A stretch of 64,000 bases of DNA from Alphaproteobacteria bacterium (GCA_947473475.1 CANJBZ010000014.1:27053-91052), one strand, 5' to 3'. Positions 1-8,705 are shown, counted from the first letter of the stretch. The notes: generated by a model not told the origin, from the letters alone. A program made the numbers and translations.

Positions 1-272
1 GCAACGAAGAAGCGCAGGAAAGCTATGCGCGCGACGCCAAGGAAAACGTCCGCAACCAGCAGCCCTTCGATGCCGATTACCGGGGCAGGGTGCTGCAGCT
101 TCTGTTTACGGTGGACGACCCCAACGTCTTCACCACGCCATGGTCGGCTACGGTTACATACCGCCACATGATCCAGGACCAGTGGGTGGAAAACGTCTGC
201 GCCGAAAACCCGCGCAAATACGGCACCGAAGAAGACGCCCAAGTCCCGACCGCCACCACGCCGGACTTCTGA
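1..272 (+). CDS. C-terminal fragment of an exported protein of unknown function
   Basis: The reading frame is open from the left edge (first complete codon at base 3) to a TGA at 270-272, so the start lies outside the window. About 89 residues are visible. The tail, with a TPWS motif, a CAEN motif and a final PTATTPDF, closely resembles the tail of the complete gene at 5787-6575 ([16 protein letters not shown]), so the two are paralogs. The function of the family is unknown to me. It belongs to a group of secreted proteins in which the N-terminus carries a DFTGNW-like motif. The hairpin at 320-347 follows the stop codon. Confidence 0.7.
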   Translation, partial: NEEAQESYARDAKENVRNQQPFDADYRGRVLQLLFTVDDPNVFTTPWSATVTYRHMIQDQWVENVCAENPRKYGTEEDAQVPTATTPDF

Positions 273-319
273 ACGAGGCTTCAGCGCCCTACTCGAATAT
301 CACGCGCGTCTGCGCTGCG

Positions 320-347
320 ATCACCTCCCCGCGTTGGGGGAGGTGAT
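320..347. repeat. GC-rich palindrome, CCTCCCC/GGGGAGG type
   Basis: An inverted repeat ATCACCTCCCC ... GGGGAGGTGAT closes on a short loop downstream of the first gene. It lacks a T run, so it is a poor intrinsic terminator. The arms match the CCTCCCC-type arms of the larger palindromic elements at 37049-37192 and 48822-48968, so it may be a single-hairpin member of that family. Confidence 0.5.
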
Positions 348-378
348 TGCGGTGTGCGTGCGTCTTCGAGATGGCCGG

Positions 379-421
379 CTTGACATAGCCGCCAAATTAT
401 ATAACAAATGAATTATATAAC
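379..421 (+). promoter_or_regulatory. Promoter and candidate ArsR operator with two TTATATAA palindromes
   Basis: A TTGACA hexamer lies at 380-385. It is followed by two direct copies of AATTATATAAC (395-405 and 411-421), 16 bases apart, and each contains the perfect palindrome TTATATAA. The pair sits immediately upstream of the ArsR-type gene start at 435 in otherwise GC-rich DNA. Autoregulation through such sites is common in this family. The -10 element cannot be fixed: TATAAC at 400-405 gives a short spacer of 14. Confidence 0.5.
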
Positions 422-434
422 GAAGAGCGCAAAT

Positions 435-773
435 ATGCCAAATCTCGATGCTGCTTTTTCGGCGATGGCCGATCCGACCCGCAGGGCGATCCTGGCGCGG
501 TTGGCGTTGGGGGAGGCGACGGTGATGGAGCTGGCCGAGCCGTTCGACATGACGCAGCCGGCGGTGTCGCGGCATCTGAAGGTGCTCGAAGGCGCCGGGC
601 TGATCCTGCGCCGAGTCGAAGGCGCCAAACGGCCCTGCCGGTTGGCGCCGGCGGCCATCACCGAGATCGATCAGTGGCTCGACATGCTGCGCGTTGCGCT
701 CGCCAGAAACTACGACCGGCTTGATGACGTATTGGCCGAAGTGACACTCAAAAGACGAAAGGCAAAACGATGA
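435..773 (+). CDS. ArsR-family winged-helix transcriptional regulator
   Basis: A protein of 112 residues with the classic ArsR/SmtB-like helix-turn-helix. ADPTRRAILARL is followed by a recognition region around TQPAVSRHLKVLEGAGLI and a wing with arginine-rich residues. There are no clustered cysteines of the metal-sensing type, so this is the subgroup usually paired with SRPBCC/AHSA1 proteins. I chose ATG 435 over the in-frame ATG 408 because the latter would place the start inside the operator repeats, while GAAGAG precedes 435. The stop overlaps the start of the next gene (ATGA), which indicates translational coupling. It probably represses its own three-gene operon. Confidence 0.85.
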   Translation: MPNLDAAFSAMADPTRRAILARLALGEATVMELAEPFDMTQPAVSRHLKVLEGAGLILRRVEGAKRPCRLAPAAITEIDQWLDMLRVALARNYDRLDDVLAEVTLKRRKAKR

Positions 774-1234
774 GCAAGATGACTCTGACCACAGAAGGCG
801 ACATGCACATCGTCGTCACCCGGCGCTTCGCGGCGCTGCCAGAGGCAGTCTATCGCGCCCACACCGAGTCGAAGATCATCCAGAAGTGGCTGCTAGGCCC
901 CGATGGCTGGTCGATGCCGGTTTGCATCATCGATCCGCGCCCAGGTGGAACCTTCCGCTACGAGTGGGTGAACGGCACGGGCCGGGGTTTCCACATCACC
1001 GGCGAGTTCGTCGAACTGGTTCCTTTCAGCCGCATCGTCCACATCGAGCGTATGCATCTTCCCGACCCGACGCCGGACAACCATGTCGTCACGACATTCG
1101 AGAAAGACGGCGCGGGCACGTTGATGACCATGCGCATGACACTGCCCGATGCCGCAACGGTTTCGGCAATGCTCGCCACCGGTATGGCGGGCGGCATGGA
1201 AGCAAGCTACGTCCGGCTGGAGACCCTGATCTGA
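770..1234 (+). CDS. SRPBCC (AHSA1/START-like) domain protein
   Basis: A 154-residue protein of the Activator-of-Hsp90-homolog-1-like branch of the SRPBCC fold. Family features visible are the N-terminal VTRRFAALPEAVYRAHTE segment, the KWLLGPDGWSMP region and the PGGTFRYEW strand. These proteins form a deep hydrophobic pocket, and the ligand is unknown here. The gene overlaps the stop of the ArsR gene by four bases. The ArsR plus SRPBCC pairing is a common bacterial module. Confidence 0.82.
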   Translation: MSKMTLTTEGDMHIVVTRRFAALPEAVYRAHTESKIIQKWLLGPDGWSMPVCIIDPRPGGTFRYEWVNGTGRGFHITGEFVELVPFSRIVHIERMHLPDPTPDNHVVTTFEKDGAGTLMTMRMTLPDAATVSAMLATGMAGGMEASYVRLETLI

Positions 1235-1275
1235 ATCGTTCAATTCATCTGTACACAAACAATGGAGTAACGCCG

Positions 1276-1740
1276 ATGCTTGCCGCACCACAGATCATCC
1301 AGACCGAAGCTCAACCCGCTGCCGTGATCCATCTTACCGTCCCGCGCAACGAGATGATGAAAGTCTTCGGCCCCGCCGTCGGCGAGCTGATGGCGGCGCT
1401 TGCCGCACAAGGCGCGAAGCCCGACGGCGCGGTCTTCGCGCATCATCTGAAAATGAGCCCAGACGTGTTCGATTTTGAATTGGGCGTGAAAGTCTCCGCG
1501 CCCGTGACCGCTGCCGGACGCATGAAGCCGGGCGTGCTGCCCGCCGCCAAGGTGGCGCGCACCGTTTACAGCGGCGGCTACGAAGGCCTGCCCGCCGCAT
1601 GGGGCGAATTCATGCAATGGATGAAAACCAACGGCCACGAGCCGGCCGCCGATCTGTGGGAGGTCTATTCCGCCGGCCCCCAATCGACTCCCGATCCCGC
1701 GGGCTGGCGCACAGAGCTGAACCGCCCGCTGAAGAATTGA
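1276..1740 (+). CDS. GyrI-like/AraC effector-binding domain protein
   Basis: A 154-residue single-domain protein resembling the GyrI-like small-molecule-binding fold found at the C-termini of AraC and MerR regulators. Supporting features are the hydrophobic strand AAVIHLTVPRNEM, a central FDFELGVKV strand, and the VYSGGYEGLPAAWGEFMQW segment typical of the second repeat. ATG 1276 is preceded by GGAG. It lies 41 bases after the SRPBCC gene on the same strand and probably belongs to the same operon, giving a regulator with two possible ligand-binding partners. Confidence 0.72.
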   Translation: MLAAPQIIQTEAQPAAVIHLTVPRNEMMKVFGPAVGELMAALAAQGAKPDGAVFAHHLKMSPDVFDFELGVKVSAPVTAAGRMKPGVLPAAKVARTVYSGGYEGLPAAWGEFMQWMKTNGHEPAADLWEVYSAGPQSTPDPAGWRTELNRPLKN

Positions 1741-1756
1741 TGAACCTGGCGCCGGT

Positions 1757-2233
1757 TCAGGGATACCGTTCCCACACGAACACCGTGGCGACGTTGCGGC
1801 CTTCGGCGTTTTTCGCCGGGGGCGTGGCCAGCGACAGATGGCCTTGCGCGTCGAACGAATAATAGCGCTTGGCGGCCTGGCCGACCTGTTTCGGGTTCAA
1901 GTTTCCGTCCTGCTGATGCAGCACATAGCCTTCCGCCGTCACCAATTCCCAGCGCCCGAAATAGGACGCGAAGTTGGCCGGGTCCCCGGCCGGAGCCTTG
2001 TCCCACCCCACGCGCGCGATTTGTAGGGAGAGACGCCCATTGGCGGTGTAAATCAACTGCCCACCGGCCCCGCCTGGTGTGGCGGGCTTTTCGGCGCCCG
2101 TCTCGGCATCGCGCTCGCGGACGTCAATCAGCCGCCATGCGCCGATGAATTTCTCCTTCGGCGGCGCCTCCGCCCCCCACGCCGGAATGGCGGCCAGCGC
2201 CAGTATCACCGTCAAAGCACCGAACCTGTTCAT
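1757..2233 (-). CDS. Exported lipocalin-like domain protein
   Basis: A 158-residue protein with a cleavable signal peptide (hydrophobic residues 5-20, AWGAEA cleavage region). The mature part starts with KEKFIGAWRLIDVRERDAETG, the usual opening of the lipocalin-like family (FxGxWRLV..), followed by an IYTANGRLSLQI strand and a YYSFDAQGHLSL strand. It is a predicted periplasmic beta-barrel of unknown ligand. It converges on the preceding operon with a 16-base gap. Confidence 0.72.
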   Translation of the reverse strand: MNRFGALTVILALAAIPAWGAEAPPKEKFIGAWRLIDVRERDAETGAEKPATPGGAGGQLIYTANGRLSLQIARVGWDKAPAGDPANFASYFGRWELVTAEGYVLHQQDGNLNPKQVGQAAKRYYSFDAQGHLSLATPPAKNAEGRNVATVFVWERYP

Positions 2234-2329
2234 CGCATCCCCCGTATCTCGCTGAACTCGAAACTATCACGCTGCGCTGCTATCGTTTAGAGAATGATAC
2301 AAATCTAAAAACACTGGGGAGGGCCTGCC

Positions 2330-3091
2330 ATGCATAGCCGCTTTGTCATTGCTGCCGCCATCGCGACGCTTGCGCTCGCTCAAAGCCCCGGTTTTGCCGC
2401 TACGCCCAACGTGCCGGATTTTGTAAAGGCCGCGGTTGCCGATTCCCATCGTCCCGCCGACGATACGATGCGCGATGCCGACAGGCAGCCGGCAGACATG
2501 CTGGCCAATTCGGGCATCAAGCCGGGGGACACGGTGGCGGAGCTCGTCCCGTCGGGCGGCTATTCCACGCGCCTCCTCAGCGCGGCGGTCGGGCCGAAGG
2601 GGCACGTCTATTCCATCAACCTGGTGACGTTTAACGACCGCATCAAAGCGCAGATCGCGGCGGTCACCAAAGATCCTGCTTATGCGAATGTCACCGTGCT
2701 GGACGAAGATTTCTCGCAGCTGAAAACGCCCGAGCCCGTTGACGTCGTTTGGACGGCGCAGAATTATCACGACTTCCAAAACCCCGGCATTTTTCACGCC
2801 GACACCATGGCGATGGACTGGGCGATCTTCGCGGCGCTGAAGCCGGGCGGATATTTTGTGGTTATCGACCACGCCGCCGCTGCCGGATCTGGCGTGCGCG
2901 ATACCGCCTCCATGCATCGCATCGATGCGGAGGTGGTGAAGAAGGAAGCAATGGCCGCCGGCTTCAAACTGGTCGGCGACTACAAGGTGCTTGGCAATCC
3001 CGCCGACGACCACACCAAGCGCGTGACGGGGCAGGGCGGCATCGCCGACAAATCCGACAAATTTTATCTGAAATTCCAGAAGCCGAAATAA
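2330..3091 (+). CDS. Exported class I methyltransferase-like protein
   Basis: A 253-residue protein with a signal peptide (residues 1-23, ending GFAA) followed by a Rossmann methyltransferase-like domain. The motif I region reads AELVPSGGYSTRLL, which replaces the usual GxGxG, and KGHVYSINL follows as the acidic-loop strand. Later strands PVDVVWTAQNYHDF and LKPGGYFVVIDH match motif IV/V of small-molecule methyltransferases. Homologs with the same signal peptide are annotated as SAM-dependent methyltransferases, but SAM is not expected in the periplasm, so the activity is doubtful. It is monocistronic, ending 10 bases before the convergent ATPase gene. Confidence 0.72.
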   Translation: MHSRFVIAAAIATLALAQSPGFAATPNVPDFVKAAVADSHRPADDTMRDADRQPADMLANSGIKPGDTVAELVPSGGYSTRLLSAAVGPKGHVYSINLVTFNDRIKAQIAAVTKDPAYANVTVLDEDFSQLKTPEPVDVVWTAQNYHDFQNPGIFHADTMAMDWAIFAALKPGGYFVVIDHAAAAGSGVRDTASMHRIDAEVVKKEAMAAGFKLVGDYKVLGNPADDHTKRVTGQGGIADKSDKFYLKFQKPK

Positions 3092-3101
3092 GCGGCGCGT
3101 T

Positions 3102-4673
3102 TCACCGCCGCAAAACACCGCCCAACGTGCCGCGCACGATCGCCCGTCCGATCGTGCCGCCGGTTCGCCCGCCCAAGGATTTTCCCAGATCGGCGGCGAG
3201 TTGCCCCACCACGCGGTTTGCGACCGACCGTGTAACTTCGCGCGCGATCGCCTGACCGGTTGTCAAACGGCCGCTCCGCGATCCGCCCGTTCCAAAAATG
3301 CCGGAGAGCGCGGCGCCGATACCGCCCAATATATCGCTGGCGCCCCCGCCCTGTTGCGGCGGTTGTTCCGCCGGTGCGGTCCCTTGCGTCGCGCGGTTGT
3401 GCAACACTTCGTAAGCGGACTCAGCGTCCAGCGCAGTATCGTATTTTCCCCGGACGGGGCTTGCATCCATAACCGCCTTACGCTCATCCGGCGTTACGGG
3501 CCCAACGCGGGCGGCCGGCGGGCAGATCATCACGCGTTCCACCATTCGCGGCGTGCCGTTGCCTTCCAGAAACGAGACAAGCGCCTCGCCTTTTCCCAGC
3601 TCCATGATCACATGCGCGGTGTCGAGGCCCGGGTTGGCGCGAAACGTGTCCGCCGCGGCCTTGACCGCTTTTTGATCGCGCGGCGTGAAGGCGCGGAGTG
3701 CGTGCTGCACACGGTTGCTCAATTGCGCCAGAACCTTGTCGGGAACGTCCAACGGGTTCTGCGTCACAAAATAGACGCCCACGCCCTTTGACCGGATGAG
3801 GCGCACCACCTGCTCGATTTTTTCCAACAGCGGCTTGGGCGCATCGTTGAACAGCAGATGCGCTTCATCGAAGAAGAAAACCAGATTGGGCTTTTCCGGA
3901 TCGCCCACTTCGGGCATCTGCTCGAACAATTCCGAAAGCAGCCACAACAGGAACGTCGCGTACAGGCGCGGCGTCTCCATCAATTTGTCGGCGGCCAGCA
4001 CATTGATGGCGCCGCGCCCTTCACGGTCCACGCGCAGGAAATCCTTCAGCGCCAGCGCCGGTTCTCCGAAAAATTTCGCTCCGCCCTGATTTTCCAGCAC
4101 CAGAAGCTGACGTTGGATGGCGCCAACGGTGGCTTTTGAAACATTGCCGTATTCCGCCGTCAGTTCTGCCGCATGTTCCGCGATGAAGCCCAGAACGGCG
4201 CGCAAATCCTTGAGGTCGATCAGCAGCAGCCCGTTTTCGTCCGCAACCCGAAACGCGATGTTGAGCACGCCTTCCTGAACGTCATTCAATTCAAGCAGCT
4301 GCGACAGCAGCAGAGGTCCCATCTCCGAAATCGTCGCGCGAACGGGATGGCCCTTGTCGCCGAACAAATCCCAGAACACGACCGGAAAGCGGTCGGGCTC
4401 ATAGTCGTATCCCATGCTCTTGGCGCGCGTTACGAAGGCATCGCTCGATTGTCCTGCCGCCGCGATGCCCGACAGGTCGCCCTTCACGTCCGAGACGAAC
4501 ACCGGCACGCCGGCGCGCGAAAATCCCTCGGCCAGAACCTGCATGGTTACGGTCTTGCCCGTTCCCGTCGCGCCTGCGATCAACCCGTGCCGATTGGCCA
4601 GCTTCAGCGCCAGATATTCCGGGCTTTGGCCTGTGCCGACAAAAATTCCGGCGCTGTTGTCATACGGGCTCAT
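3102..4673 (-). CDS. HerA-like P-loop ATPase (DUF853 family)
   Basis: A 523-residue cytoplasmic ATPase of the HerA/FtsK superfamily. It opens directly with the typical N-terminus (IFVGTG...) and has Walker A GATGTGKT at residues 34-41, a Walker B strand LVFFFDEAHLLF, and a QNPLDVP sensor region. A flexible Pro/Gln-rich and glycine-rich linker precedes a basic tail. An in-frame extension to 4841 exists but would run into the neighbouring gene and lacks conservation, so ATG 4673 is preferred; GGA lies about 12 bases upstream of it. The family is often called a putative helicase. Its substrate is not known. Confidence 0.85.
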   Translation of the reverse strand: MSPYDNSAGIFVGTGQSPEYLALKLANRHGLIAGATGTGKTVTMQVLAEGFSRAGVPVFVSDVKGDLSGIAAAGQSSDAFVTRAKSMGYDYEPDRFPVVFWDLFGDKGHPVRATISEMGPLLLSQLLELNDVQEGVLNIAFRVADENGLLLIDLKDLRAVLGFIAEHAAELTAEYGNVSKATVGAIQRQLLVLENQGGAKFFGEPALALKDFLRVDREGRGAINVLAADKLMETPRLYATFLLWLLSELFEQMPEVGDPEKPNLVFFFDEAHLLFNDAPKPLLEKIEQVVRLIRSKGVGVYFVTQNPLDVPDKVLAQLSNRVQHALRAFTPRDQKAVKAAADTFRANPGLDTAHVIMELGKGEALVSFLEGNGTPRMVERVMICPPAARVGPVTPDERKAVMDASPVRGKYDTALDAESAYEVLHNRATQGTAPAEQPPQQGGGASDILGGIGAALSGIFGTGGSRSGRLTTGQAIAREVTRSVANRVVGQLAADLGKSLGGRTGGTIGRAIVRGTLGGVLRR

Positions 4674-4767
4674 CTTGTTTTTCCAATCGGATCGAACGGG
4701 ACAGGCGTTGACACCCATCGCCCGCGTCGGCGCGCTTGCACCAGACGCGGGCGATGGTGGCATTGTT

Positions 4768-5490
4768 TCAGAACCCGTAGACGAGCGAAATCCTTGAGAT
4801 CGTGTCGGTCGATTTGCGGCCGAACGGCGGGTCGGATTCATTGCGTACTTCGTAAGAAAAACGCGCCGCGAGTTTGTCCGTCATCTTGGCTGTGACGGCT
4901 GCGATATTGACGATTTGGGTCGAAACATCCGAATAGACCACTTCGGTATCGTTCGTGAAATTCACGGCGTCATTGAACTTATAGGCGTAGACCGAGCCCA
5001 GCCGTGCGCCGAACGTGCCCTTGGATTTCCCCGTCGCTTGAAAAACGTCCCGGCGATACCCTGGGCCGCCTTCAATGGTCCATGTCGCGGGCCCCATCAT
5101 CAAGACCTTATAACCCGCACCAACACCAACAAAGCTACGGCTATCGAACCCTGAGAATTTGTCTTCTTCGTAGGTTCCGCGGAGATTGACGAAGAACCGG
5201 TTGGTGATATCGCGGTCCAACTGGCCGGTCAGCGACTAGCGATTGCGGCTCTCGACGCTATTGTTCTTGCCGTAATCGACGCCCAGCGCGCCTTTTACGC
5301 GCCAATCGCCGAATTGTTTGGCGGCTTTGATACCGATGCCGGCATCGGTCGATTTGGTATTTCCCGTAATGACGGCGGCGGATATGGCGCCCTCTCCGGT
5401 CCATTCGTTCGGATTCGGCATGGGCTGCGCCATGGCAGCCGTACCCAGCATCGCGAAGGCCGCAACACTGGTCATCGACAATCGTGTCAT
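4768..5490 (-). pseudogene. DUF481/YdiY-type outer membrane protein interrupted by an amber codon
   Basis: Reading from ATG 5490 (preceded by AAGGACG) gives a signal peptide (ending AMAQPMP), then the YdiY-like start EWTGEGAISAAVITGNTKS. After 84 codons the frame meets TAG at 5236-5238. The same frame continues without shift to 4768 with strong beta-barrel character: TYEEDKFSGFDSRSF, then ISRISLVYGF at the C-terminus, ending in the aromatic residue typical of outer membrane proteins. Together the two parts make about 240 codons, the usual family length. One nonsense substitution explains the break, for example TAC/TAT or CAG to TAG. Sequencing error or amber suppression cannot be excluded. 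Confidence 0.75.
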
Positions 5491-5786
5491 ACGAAAACGT
5501 CCTTTCTTCTAGGGGGAATGAAATGAAAGGTAAGGCGGAAGAATCTGCCGAAAGTCGTCTATCATTTCACGATGGACATTCCAAAGGACTGTGGCTTTCG
5601 TGTGATTTTTCGCACACTCGGCGCGCTTGCAGCAGCCTGCATCCGGTGATTGGCGGCTTTTATTGGCGGCGATGAATCGCATCCTCTTTGGTCGCGGCGG
5701 CGTCTGGTGTCTCATTTCGAGAAGCGATTCGCGTTGCGCCCGCGCCTTCCGCCGGATAGATGAAAACCTTCGAGCCGGAGAACACC

Positions 5787-6575
5787 ATGCGCCCTTGGTT
5801 TCTTGCCATCGCTGCTTTCGCGCCCATCGTCGCCGCATCCGCCGCGCCCGCGGAAATGCCGGATTTCACCGGCAATTGGCTGCACTCGCCGATTGCCCAG
5901 TTCCAGCCTGTGCCGGGCAGCCCTGCGCCGGTGCGCGGAAAGCGCATCGTTGACGCCACCAATCTGCAGACCTTGATTGAAGGCGACGAGACGAGCCCGA
6001 TTCTGCAACCCTGGGCGGCGGCCCAAGTTGCCAAACGGGCCGAGTCGCGGCGCGTCGGACTGCAGATTCCCACGCAAACGGAGGAGTGCCGTGCGTCCGG
6101 AGTCCCCGGCGTCTTGACCCTGACCGCGCCCGTGCAATTCCTGCAGCTGCCGGGGGAGACGGTCATCATCTACCAGCGCGATCATCAGGTGCGGCACATC
6201 GCAATGAATGTGCCGCATACGAACAATCCTCCGCTGGCCTGGTATGGGGAGTCCGTCGGTCATTATGAAGGCGATACGCTGGTGATCGATACGATCGCGC
6301 TCAAGGGCATGTCGTCGGTGGACACCTTCGGCACGCCGCACACCGATGCCTTGCACGTCGTCGAAAGATACCGGCTGGCTGGCGACGGCAAAAAGCTGGA
6401 AGCGACCATTCGGGTCGAAGATACCGGCGCCTTCACCTCGCCCTGGAGCGGCGTCATGATCTACGACCGCGTCAACGTCCCTGCCCTCAGCGAAGAGATC
6501 TGTGCCGAGAACAATTTCGACGTGGTGACGAAGAAATCCTATCCGATCCCAACCGCCACGCCTGCCGACTTCTAA
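5787..6575 (+). CDS. Exported protein of unknown function with DFTGNW motif
   Basis: A 262-residue protein with a signal peptide ([20 protein letters not shown]) followed by PDFTGNW, a motif common at the mature N-terminus of a large family of secreted proteins of unknown function. ATG 5787 is favoured over 5760 because GGAG sits about 7 bases upstream and the signal peptide begins there. The C-terminus ([16 protein letters not shown]) matches that of the truncated gene at the left edge of the window, so the two are paralogs about 5.5 kb apart. I cannot assign a function. Confidence 0.72.
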   Translation: MRPWFLAIAAFAPIVAASAAPAEMPDFTGNWLHSPIAQFQPVPGSPAPVRGKRIVDATNLQTLIEGDETSPILQPWAAAQVAKRAESRRVGLQIPTQTEECRASGVPGVLTLTAPVQFLQLPGETVIIYQRDHQVRHIAMNVPHTNNPPLAWYGESVGHYEGDTLVIDTIALKGMSSVDTFGTPHTDALHVVERYRLAGDGKKLEATIRVEDTGAFTSPWSGVMIYDRVNVPALSEEICAENNFDVVTKKSYPIPTATPADF

Positions 6576-6676
6576 CCACGCGCGCGACAACCAAGCCCCC
6601 ACGGCAGGCTTGGCATAAGCGGGAACGTAACCGCGCGCGGGACGTTACAATTGCAGCCAAACGGAGGGCTCCGCTC

Positions 6677-6847
6677 ATGCTGCATTACACGCTCGTATTT
6701 CTTGTCCTTGGTCTGATCGCGGCTCTTTTGGGATTCACGGGAATCGCCGGCGCGTCCATCGAAATCGCAAAAGTGCTGTTCTTTGTCTTTCTCGTTCTGT
6801 TCGTCGTGTCTCTCGTCATGGGACGCCGCAGGAGCCGAGGGATCTAA
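6677..6847 (+). CDS. DUF1328 small membrane protein (YtjA-like)
   Basis: A 56-residue protein with two hydrophobic helices (roughly residues 4-21 and 30-47) joined by the family hallmark [14 protein letters not shown] and ending in a basic tail GRRRSRGI. It is preceded by GGAGG nine bases before the ATG. Members of this family are small inner-membrane proteins, often stress-induced, with no defined role. It is monocistronic. Confidence 0.85.
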   Translation: MLHYTLVFLVLGLIAALLGFTGIAGASIEIAKVLFFVFLVLFVVSLVMGRRRSRGI

Positions 6848-6914
6848 GCATGTGCTGCGTGGAAGGCCGGGCAGAGCTAAAAGCTCCGCTCGGGCCTGTA
6901 CGCGGAATTTACGT

Positions 6915-7388
6915 TTAGCCGCGGCGCGCGCCTTCGATGGCGGCGACGTCGATCTTGCCCATGGTCATCATCGCATCGAAGGCCCGCTTTGCTTCGGGCC
7001 CGCCGGCTGCCAGCGCATCCATCAAAACGCGCGGCGTGATCTGCCACGACAGGCCCCATTTGTCTTTGCACCAGCCGCAGGCGCTTTCCTGTCCACCATT
7101 GCCGACGATGGCGTTCCAATAGCGGTCGGTCTCATCCTGATTCTCGGTTGAGATCTGGAACGAAAAGGCTTCGCTTTGTTTGAACGCGGGTCCGCCGTTC
7201 AGGCCGAGACAGGCAATGCCTGCGACGGTGAATTCCACCGTCAGCACGTCGCCCTTTTTGCCGGACGGATAGTCGCTGGGCGCATGGTGCACAGCCGTGA
7301 TGGAGCTGTCTGGAAAAATGTCCGCGTAGAACCGGGCGGCGGCCTCGGCATCCTTGTCGTACCAGATGCAAATTGTGTTCTTCGCCAT
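6915..7388 (-). CDS. VOC-superfamily protein, PhnB/YjdN-like
   Basis: A 157-residue protein of the family once called 3-demethylubiquinone-9 3-methyltransferase-like, now placed in the vicinal-oxygen-chelate fold. Landmarks are the opening ICIWYDKDAEAAARFYADIFPDS, the GLNGGPAFKQSEAFSFQI strand and the late CGWCKDKWGLSWQITPRVL segment. ATG 7388 is chosen because AAGGAAAGGAC lies just upstream and the longer frame has no homologous content. The role is unknown; homologs include resistance and phosphonate-associated proteins. Confidence 0.85.
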   Translation of the reverse strand: MAKNTICIWYDKDAEAAARFYADIFPDSSITAVHHAPSDYPSGKKGDVLTVEFTVAGIACLGLNGGPAFKQSEAFSFQISTENQDETDRYWNAIVGNGGQESACGWCKDKWGLSWQITPRVLMDALAAGGPEAKRAFDAMMTMGKIDVAAIEGARRG

Positions 7389-7518
7389 GTCATGTCCTTT
7401 CCTTTTGTCGCGCGCCGCTCCTTGGGGCTCGTGGCCAGCTAGAGGCGGGGGTGGGGCTAATGCTATGCTGGTTTCTCTTAGAGCGCGCTCGCCCCTTCGA
7501 TTTTGGAGCAGATACGAC

Positions 7519-8547
7519 ATGACGCCAAAAACAATCGCCGCCATCGCAATCACGTTCGTGTCGCTGGGCTCTTTCTATGCCTTTGCCGCGGAAGCTCCGG
7601 CTGTGGTCGGAACTGCGACGGAAATTGCCGGCGTCGTCGCGGGCGGATCTCCCATCACACGCATCGTGCAAGGGTATAAGGGCCTGGATGATCCCGTCGG
7701 GCTGAAGGATGGATCACTTCTGTTTTCAGAACCGGATATGCGCCGGGTGCATCGCCTAAATACACAGACGGACGAGGCGACCGTCTTCATCCCCGAGTCC
7801 AATGAATCGCATGGCGTGACGGAAGACGCGCAGGGGCGCCTCATTTCCGCCCAGGCCTGGGATGGCTCGACGCGCATCGGCGTCATTTATCCGAAGGGAA
7901 GTGAGGCCACTCTCGCCGACAAATACAACGGCATGCCCTTCAGCCGGCCCAACGATCTGATCGTCACGCGCAAGGGCGGCATCTACTTCACAGACCCCGG
8001 GCTCACCAAGCAACAGGCCGAGGAGTTGGTGAAGCGCAACGGCGGTAAGCCATTGGCTCCGCGTCTGCCGCCGGCGGTCTATTACATCGCGCCCGGTCAA
8101 GCGCCGGTGAAAATCGAAGACAAACTCATCCGGCCCAACGGCGTTACGCTCAACCGGGATGAAACCAAGCTCTATGTCGACGATTCCAATGGCGAGCACG
8201 TTATGGTGTGGGATATCCGCACCGACGGCCTTGTCGAAAATCGGCGCGAATTCGCGACGCTGAAGGGCCGCAGCAACCGCGACAACGGTCTGGGCGGGGT
8301 GAAGTCATTCGCTGACGGCATGACGGTGGACGACAATGACCGGCTTTATGTAGCGACCGGCGGCGGTGTCGAAGTATTCAGCCCGCAAGGTCAGCCGCTG
8401 GGCACCATCCCCGTGCGCTGTCCACCGGCAGACTGTCAGAACATCGCGTTCAGCGGCGCGAACAAGCAAACCCTCTATATCGGTGGCGCAGGCTCTCTCT
8501 ATAAAGTCCAGATGATCGCGCGCGGCATCGCGACCCGTTCTAAATAG
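7519..8547 (+). CDS. Exported SMP-30/gluconolactonase-like protein
   Basis: A 342-residue protein with a signal peptide (residues 1-23, YAFAAEA) and a six-bladed propeller of the SMP-30/gluconolactonase family. Typical pieces are the PNDLIVTRKGGIYFTDPG segment (metal-binding Asn and Asp region), LIRPNGVTLNRDETKLYVDDS, and FADGMTVDDNDRLYVATGGGV. Periplasmic members hydrolyse sugar lactones or related esters, and the exact substrate cannot be inferred. GGAG precedes ATG 7519. It is divergent from the VOC gene with a 130-base shared upstream region. Confidence 0.85.
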   Translation: MTPKTIAAIAITFVSLGSFYAFAAEAPAVVGTATEIAGVVAGGSPITRIVQGYKGLDDPVGLKDGSLLFSEPDMRRVHRLNTQTDEATVFIPESNESHGVTEDAQGRLISAQAWDGSTRIGVIYPKGSEATLADKYNGMPFSRPNDLIVTRKGGIYFTDPGLTKQQAEELVKRNGGKPLAPRLPPAVYYIAPGQAPVKIEDKLIRPNGVTLNRDETKLYVDDSNGEHVMVWDIRTDGLVENRREFATLKGRSNRDNGLGGVKSFADGMTVDDNDRLYVATGGGVEVFSPQGQPLGTIPVRCPPADCQNIAFSGANKQTLYIGGAGSLYKVQMIARGIATRSK

Positions 8548-8564
8548 CGGCGGCTCCGTTGCGG

Positions 8565-8705
8565 TCAATTCGATGCGGGCGGCGCGCTCGTGCTTGTTGT
8601 GCCGGGTGTCTTCTGAGGCGCCTTCATCGGCTCGCTATCGAGGTAGCGGACGGCGAGTGCACTGATTGCCATCAGTACGAGCGCGGCGACGAAGAGACGA
8701 TACAT
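8565..8705 (-). CDS. Short single-pass membrane protein
   Basis: Forty-six residues with one transmembrane helix (YRLFVAALVLMAISALAVRYL) and a polar Thr/Ser/Pro-rich tail. AGGTG lies eight bases upstream of ATG 8705. A longer in-frame version reaching 8894 would put a long soluble stretch before the helix and lacks an obvious ribosome-binding site. No family is recognised. It could be a real small protein or a chance frame. Confidence 0.4.
   Translation of the reverse strand: MYRLFVAALVLMAISALAVRYLDSEPMKAPQKTPGTTSTSAPPASN

Noticed and set aside
4674..4841. N-terminal extension of the HerA-like ATPase
   Set aside because: The extra 56 codons overlap the end of the DUF481-type gene and do not resemble the family's start, which begins directly with the IFVGTG region.
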